Positions 60,522-64,000 of a stretch of DNA of 64,000 nucleotides are shown here, one piece after another. The translations under genes were made by a program, and so were the position numbers. The notes beneath the pieces are model-generated. The model was not told the origin of the DNA, did no database searches, and saw only the letters and a list, made by a program, of their open reading frames with translations. Each line of letters begins with the position of its first letter. The stretch's first letter is position 1. Source of the DNA: Halorubrum depositum (GTDB lineage Archaea; Halobacteriota; Halobacteria; Halobacteriales; Haloferacaceae); assembly GCF_007671725.1 (NCBI RefSeq), contig NZ_VCNM01000002.1, positions 1,054,001 through 1,118,000 of the forward strand. The letters are read 5' to 3'.

Positions 60522-61163
60522 TCACGCCCCGTCGCGAGCGCCCCGGTACCGGTCGCGGAGGCGATCGAACAGCGCCCTTCCGGTCGCGGTTCGCAGGCGG
60601 GGTTCCGTCGTCGCGAAGAACTCGTCGAGGTCGTCGTACTCGCGGAAGGCGTCCGGCTCGCCGGCGGCGGGGTCGTACCGGGCGTCGCACTCGTAGACCA
60701 CCGCCTGCAGGCAGACGTCGAGCAGGTCGCACTCCTTGACGAGCACGGCCTCCGGCGAGCCGCGGGCCTCGTACGCCTCCCACGCGTCGCGGACGCGGTC
60801 GGGGAGCGGGCCGGCGAGGTCGCGCATCGCCTCGCGCTCGGCGGCCTCCTTCGCGGCCCGGTCCACCGGGTCCGCGGTCGAGTCGGCGCGCGTCGCGACG
60901 TCGCCCGTCTCCGCCTCGGCGACGTCGTGGACCACGGCGAGCCGGAGCGCGCGGTCGAGGTCGAGCCCGGGGAGGTCCTCGCGGAATCGGTCGCCGAGGG
61001 CTAAGACGAGGTAGGCGACGCCCCACGCGTGCGCGGCGACCGACTCGGGCTCGTCGACGCCGCGGAGCTGCCAGCCCGTGCGCCGCTCGTCTTTGAGCGC
61101 GTAGGCGTCGAGGAGGGCGTCGAGGGCGAGTTCGGGATCGGATTTCGATTCGTCTCCCGGCAT
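60522..61163 (-). CDS. HD-domain protein, YfbR/HDDC2-like 5'-nucleotidase family
   Basis: The protein has 213 residues. The metal-binding residues are in SVAAHAWGVAYLVLAL (H), LAVVHDVAEAETGDVA (HD) and KECDLLDVCLQA (D). The arrangement and size match the HDDC2/YfbR 5'-deoxynucleotidases. It lies nine bases after the phosphoribosyltransferase gene, and probably shares its transcript, suggesting a joint role in nucleotide salvage. Confidence 0.85.
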   Translation of the reverse strand: MPGDESKSDPELALDALLDAYALKDERRTGWQLRGVDEPESVAAHAWGVAYLVLALGDRFREDLPGLDLDRALRLAVVHDVAEAETGDVATRADSTADPVDRAAKEAAEREAMRDLAGPLPDRVRDAWEAYEARGSPEAVLVKECDLLDVCLQAVVYECDARYDPAAGEPDAFREYDDLDEFFATTEPRLRTATGRALFDRLRDRYRGARDGA

Positions 61164-61172
61164 CGCTGGCGG

Positions 61173-61868
61173 CTACTCGGCGAGTCGCCAGGCGTCGTCC
61201 CCGGCGGCGACGGCCACGTCGCGGCGGACCATCTCGTCGAGCACCTCGTCGAGGCGGCCGGGCTGGGCGACCTCCATCTCGATGCGGCCGATGCTGTGGT
61301 ACTCCTCGAGGTAGTGGCGGACGTCCTCGCGGTCGAAGGCGTCCTGGTCGGCGCGCTCCATCGCCCCCTCGGTGAGGTCGATCATGTCCTCGAGGAAGTT
61401 CCACGGGTAGACGACCCACGTCCACTGTTCGAGGCGCTCGCCGACGAAGTCCGGCTGGAACTCGGAGGTGCCGAGCAGCTGGAGCGTCGCGGTGCGGATC
61501 TCGGCGGCGTCGCGGTCCCGGACGTACTCCTCGGCGCGGCGGATCGAGCCGCCGGTGTCCGCGATGTCGTCGATGATCAGGACGTTCTTCCCCTCGACGC
61601 TCCCCTCCGGCATCGGGTAGCGGATCTGGGGCTCTCCGCTCTTCTCGGCGGTCCCGACGTAGTGTTCCATCTTGAGGCTCGTCAGGTCGTTGAGCCCGAG
61701 GAAGTCGCAGACGCACCGCCCCGCGAACCAGCCGCCGCGGGCCAGCGCGACGACCATGTCCGGCTCGAAGTCGGCCCGTTTCACCGCGTTCGAGACGTTG
61801 CGGCAGAGCCCGTAGATGTACTCCCAGTTGGTGAGGGTGCAGTCGAAGTCGTCCGGGAGGTCGCTCAT
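61173..61868 (-). CDS. Phosphoribosyltransferase family protein
   Basis: The protein has 231 residues. It contains the PRPP motif NVLIIDDIADTGGS (about residues 90-103) and a hood-like region MVVALARGGWFAGRCVCDFL. The family covers hypoxanthine/xanthine/guanine phosphoribosyltransferases. The C-terminal 60 residues (DAFDREDVRHYLEEYHSIGR) form an unusual winged-helix-like addition. The start at 61868 is preceded by a TATA-like CCTTATGA at 61894-61901. Repeated element copy 3 lies upstream on the minus strand. Confidence 0.85.
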   Translation of the reverse strand: MSDLPDDFDCTLTNWEYIYGLCRNVSNAVKRADFEPDMVVALARGGWFAGRCVCDFLGLNDLTSLKMEHYVGTAEKSGEPQIRYPMPEGSVEGKNVLIIDDIADTGGSIRRAEEYVRDRDAAEIRTATLQLLGTSEFQPDFVGERLEQWTWVVYPWNFLEDMIDLTEGAMERADQDAFDREDVRHYLEEYHSIGRIEMEVAQPGRLDEVLDEMVRRDVAVAAGDDAWRLAE

Positions 61869-61970
61869 ACGGCCGTTCCTCCCACCCGCGCGCTCATAAG
61901 GGTTTAGCAACGCTGCCGGAGGGGAGGAGACGGCGACGATCCCCACACTGGTCCGCGCAGGGTTACGGCG

Positions 61971-62243
61971 GTGGCGTGCGCCTCCGAGCGGGCCATCGGC
62001 CCGCGAGGAGCGCGCGCGAGGGACGCGGCGACCGAAGGGAGCCGCGAGGCTGGGGAGGCGTGAGGCGCGGTTGCAGTGCGGGGCGGGACTCAAAGGGGCA
62101 GCCGGGAGGGCAACGCAGACGACGCAAGCACCGCAACGAGGGAGCGTCAGCGACCGAGTGAGGCGCGCAGCGAGTGTGCGTTGCCCTCCCGGCTGGGGCT
62201 TTGGAGGTGTTCAGTGTCGATCCGCTGTCAACGATTTATAAGT
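61971..62243 (-). repeat. Structured dispersed element, copy 3 (probable non-coding RNA)
   Basis: Boxes on the + strand: GAGGCTGGGGAGG (62046-62058), CAAAGGGGCAG (62091-62101), AAGCACCGCA (62126-62135) and GGGGCTTTGGAGGTGTTC (62195-62212), then 22 bases to TTTATAAGT (62235-62243). Hairpins: 61988-61994 with 61998-62004; 62024-62029 with 62041-62046; 62100-62117 with 62177-62194 (18 bp, perfect). All three hairpins differ in sequence from copies 1 and 2. It fills most of the gap between the phosphoribosyltransferase gene and gatB. Confidence 0.82.
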
Positions 62244-62247
62244 AAGC

Positions 62248-62274
62248 GGCTGGGGCTTTGAAGACCTTCACCGT
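62248..62274 (-). repeat. Remnant of the element's 5' box beyond copy 3
   Basis: On the + strand GGCTGGGGCTTTGAAGACC and the bases to 62274 repeat the GGCTGGGGCTTTGGAGG box of copy 3, four bases beyond its TATA-like box. It looks like the edge of a lost tandem copy. The remaining bases to about 62370 hold nothing I recognise. Confidence 0.5.
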
Positions 62275-62370
62275 GTTAGCAACAGTGGCGCATCGCCGGG
62301 AACCGCGAAAACAAATTTCAGAAATCACGCCGACTAGACTCGATTACGCATCGTATCGGTCCCGACACGA

Positions 62371-62376
62371 TTTAGG
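62371..62376 (+). promoter_or_regulatory. TATA-like box of gatB
   Basis: TTTAGG is about 27 bases before ATG 62401, consistent with a leaderless transcript. Confidence 0.5.
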
Positions 62377-62400
62377 TGACCCGCCCGCAACGGGTCGGTA

Positions 62401-63888
62401 ATGAGCACTCAGGCCGCGACGGAGGAGCGGACGGTCGTGATCGGGCTGGAGGTCCACGTCCAGCTCGAGACCGACACGAAAATCTTCTGCGGCTGTTCGA
62501 CGGAGCCCGAGGCGGACGAAGAACCGAACACGCGCACGTGTCCGACCTGCCTCGGCCTGCCGGGCGCGCTGCCGGTCCTCAACGAGGGCGCCGTCGAGGC
62601 CGCCGTGAAGGTGGGGAAGGCGATCGACGCCGACATCCCCGAGACGACGACGTTCCACCGGAAGAACTATTACTACCCCGACCTGCCGAAGAACTTCCAG
62701 CTCACCCAGTACGACGCCCCGATCTGCCAGTCAGGGGAGCTGGAGGTGCGCGTCGACAGCGAGCCCCGGACCATCGGGATCACCCGGGCGCACTTAGAGG
62801 AGGACCCCGGAAGCCTCCAGCACGCCGGCGGCTCCATCGAGTCGGCGACGCACACGCTCGTCAACTACAACCGCGCCGGGACGCCCCTGATGGAGATCGT
62901 CACGGAGCCCGACTTCCGGTCGCCCGCGGAGACCCGGGCGTTCCTCGCGAAGCTCGAAGAGGTCCTCGAATATCTCGGCGTCTTCGACCCGACCCGCGAC
63001 GGGAGCCTGCGCGTCGACGCCAACGTCTCCTTAGTCCCGGAAGAGGAGGTCGACGACGACGGGACGATCACCGACGAGGCCCTCGCGGACGTGAACCGCG
63101 CGGAGGTGAAGAACATCTCCAGCCACAAGGGCGCCGAGCAGGCGCTCGCGTACGAGGTCACCCGCCAGGAGAACGTGCTCCGGCGCGGCCGCGAGATCGA
63201 ACAGGAGACCCGCCACTGGGACGAGGCGCGCGGGGTCACCGTCTCGATGCGCTCGAAGGAGGCCGAGAAGGACTACCGCTACTTCCGGGAGGCGGACCTC
63301 CCCGCGCTGGAGGTGTCGGACTGGAAGGCGCGAATTCCGATCCCGGAGCTGCCGGACGCCCGCCGCGAGCGCTTCCGCGAGGAGTACGGACTCGACCGCG
63401 AGTCCGCCTCGAAGCTCACCTCGACGAAGGCGGTCGCCGACTTCTTCGAGGACGTCGCCGAGTCGTTCGACCCCGACCTCGCCGCGACGTGGGTCGCCGA
63501 CAACCTGCTCGGCGAGCTGAACTACCGCGAGATGGCGATCACGGACGTCGAGGGGCGCCTCGACGAGTTCACGCGCCTGATCGAGCTGGTCGACGCCGGG
63601 GAGCTCACGGTGAAGAACGCCGAGGAGGTCGTCCTGCGCGAGATGCTCGACGCGGGCGAGGACCCCGAGACGGTCATCGAACGCGAGGGGCTCGGCGTCG
63701 CCGAATCTGGAGAGGTCGAGACCGCCGTCGACGCCGCAATCGACGACAATCCCGACGCGGTCGCCGACTACCACGACGGCGACGAGGGAGCGATCAACTT
63801 CCTCGTCGGTCAGGTGATGCAGGAGACGGGCGGCAGCGCCGACCCCGGCGAGGTGAACGGGCTGCTCCGCGAGCGGCTGGACGGGTAA
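62401..63888 (+). CDS. gatB: Asp-tRNA(Asn)/Glu-tRNA(Gln) amidotransferase subunit B
   Basis: The protein has 495 residues. It has the GatB signatures VIGLEVHVQLETDTKIFCGC, CPTCLGLPGALPVLN, LEEDPGSLQHAGGS and SLRVDANVS, and a C-terminal YqeY-like domain (about 340-495; INFLVGQVMQETGG). GatB binds misacylated tRNA and phosphorylates the acyl group before GatA-supplied ammonia completes Gln-tRNA or Asn-tRNA. GatA and GatC genes are not in the window. It is seven bases before the SAMP2-like gene. Confidence 0.95.
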   Translation: MSTQAATEERTVVIGLEVHVQLETDTKIFCGCSTEPEADEEPNTRTCPTCLGLPGALPVLNEGAVEAAVKVGKAIDADIPETTTFHRKNYYYPDLPKNFQLTQYDAPICQSGELEVRVDSEPRTIGITRAHLEEDPGSLQHAGGSIESATHTLVNYNRAGTPLMEIVTEPDFRSPAETRAFLAKLEEVLEYLGVFDPTRDGSLRVDANVSLVPEEEVDDDGTITDEALADVNRAEVKNISSHKGAEQALAYEVTRQENVLRRGREIEQETRHWDEARGVTVSMRSKEAEKDYRYFREADLPALEVSDWKARIPIPELPDARRERFREEYGLDRESASKLTSTKAVADFFEDVAESFDPDLAATWVADNLLGELNYREMAITDVEGRLDEFTRLIELVDAGELTVKNAEEVVLREMLDAGEDPETVIEREGLGVAESGEVETAVDAAIDDNPDAVADYHDGDEGAINFLVGQVMQETGGSADPGEVNGLLRERLDG

Positions 63889-63895
63889 GTCCCCG

Positions 63896-64000
63896 ATGAA
63901 CGTCGCCGTCGAGGTCGTCGGCGAGGGGACCCGCGAGGTCGACCTCGCCGACGACGCGACCTACGCGGATCTCATCCGCGAGACGGGGTACCACCCGCAG
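63896..64000 (+). CDS. samp2: SAMP2-like ubiquitin-fold protein (partial)
   Basis: The first 35 codons are visible before the window ends: MNVAVEVVGEGTREVDLADD, then TYADLIRETGYHPQ. This matches the start of haloarchaeal SAMP2 as I recall it. SAMP2 is a ubiquitin-like modifier that also serves as sulfur carrier for tRNA thiolation with NcsA, encoded at 32244. The defining C-terminal Gly-Gly lies outside the window. The ATG is seven bases after the gatB stop, suggesting an operon. Confidence 0.8.
   Translation, partial: MNVAVEVVGEGTREVDLADDATYADLIRETGYHPQ

Noticed and set aside
31856-62243. The three elements as insertion sequences or MITEs
   Set aside because: No transposase, no terminal inverted repeats and no target duplication are visible. 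Conserved promoter spacing and covarying stems fit an RNA element better. Mobility by other means is not excluded.

Overview
The window is a stretch of chromosome from a very GC-rich haloarchaeon, most likely Halorubrum or a close relative. The support is the strongly acidic proteins, the frequent GTG starts, and TATA-like boxes about 27 bases upstream of starts with almost no leader. It also holds archaeal markers: FtsZ2 with CdrS and CdrL, SMC/ScpA, NcsA, GatB, a SAMP2-like ubiquitin fold, pyrE, HTH-10 regulators and Tat lipoproteins. The genus call is inference; no rRNA is present.

Layout. 1-4.9 kb: a histidine kinase tail, a metallo-beta-lactamase protein with a C-terminal helix-turn-helix-like part, then a tight DUF4129 / membrane protein / DUF58 / membrane protein operon. 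Its usual MoxR ATPase lies apart at 6.7-7.6 kb on the other strand, separated by a KDG kinase and pyrE. 7.8-14 kb: tRNA-Ser(CGA), a trehalose-synthase-like GH13 enzyme, an isopropylmalate/citramalate synthase, a cupin with a zinc ribbon, a solitary Cas4-like protein and a Cmi4-like protein. 14.2-18.5 kb: a complete BioYMN biotin ECF transporter and a membrane-bound heterodisulfide-reductase-like Fe-S protein. 19-24.9 kb: a full phosphate operon, pstS-C-A-B-phoU plus a low-molecular-weight phosphatase. 25-31.8 kb: a CaCA exchanger, a double glyoxalase-fold protein, the B12 subunit of methylmalonyl-CoA mutase with MeaB, a hydrolase, a response regulator with PAS, and a DUF4442 protein. 32.2-41.2 kb: ncsA, then a block with a pterin-synthase-fold enzyme, glycosyltransferase, methyltransferase, phosphatase-superfamily protein, a fused Gfo/Idh-aldo/keto reductase, a CDP-alcohol phosphatidyltransferase and a medium-chain dehydrogenase. 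41.4-48.8 kb: a cell-cycle region with ftsZ2-cdrS, cdrL, a coiled-coil protein, smc and scpA. 49-64 kb: mtnP, a YeiH-type transporter, HD proteins, a malate:quinone-oxidoreductase-like enzyme, a rhodanese-MBL protein with MFS transporter and regulator, a phosphoribosyltransferase, gatB, and the start of a SAMP2-like gene cut by the window edge.

The most interesting signal is non-coding. Three copies of an element of about 240-290 bases occur at about 31.86, 48.85 and 61.97 kb. Between short conserved boxes, three hairpins differ completely in sequence from copy to copy yet stay base-paired, which is the covariation signature of a structured RNA. Each copy ends in a conserved TATA-like box exactly 22 variable bases from a conserved GAACACC, as expected of a built-in promoter firing on the minus strand. 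I cannot name the family. Second in interest are the GTAAGAC/GTCTTAC repeats at the cdrS-ftsZ2 promoter and the uncharacterised pathway block between ncsA and ftsZ2.
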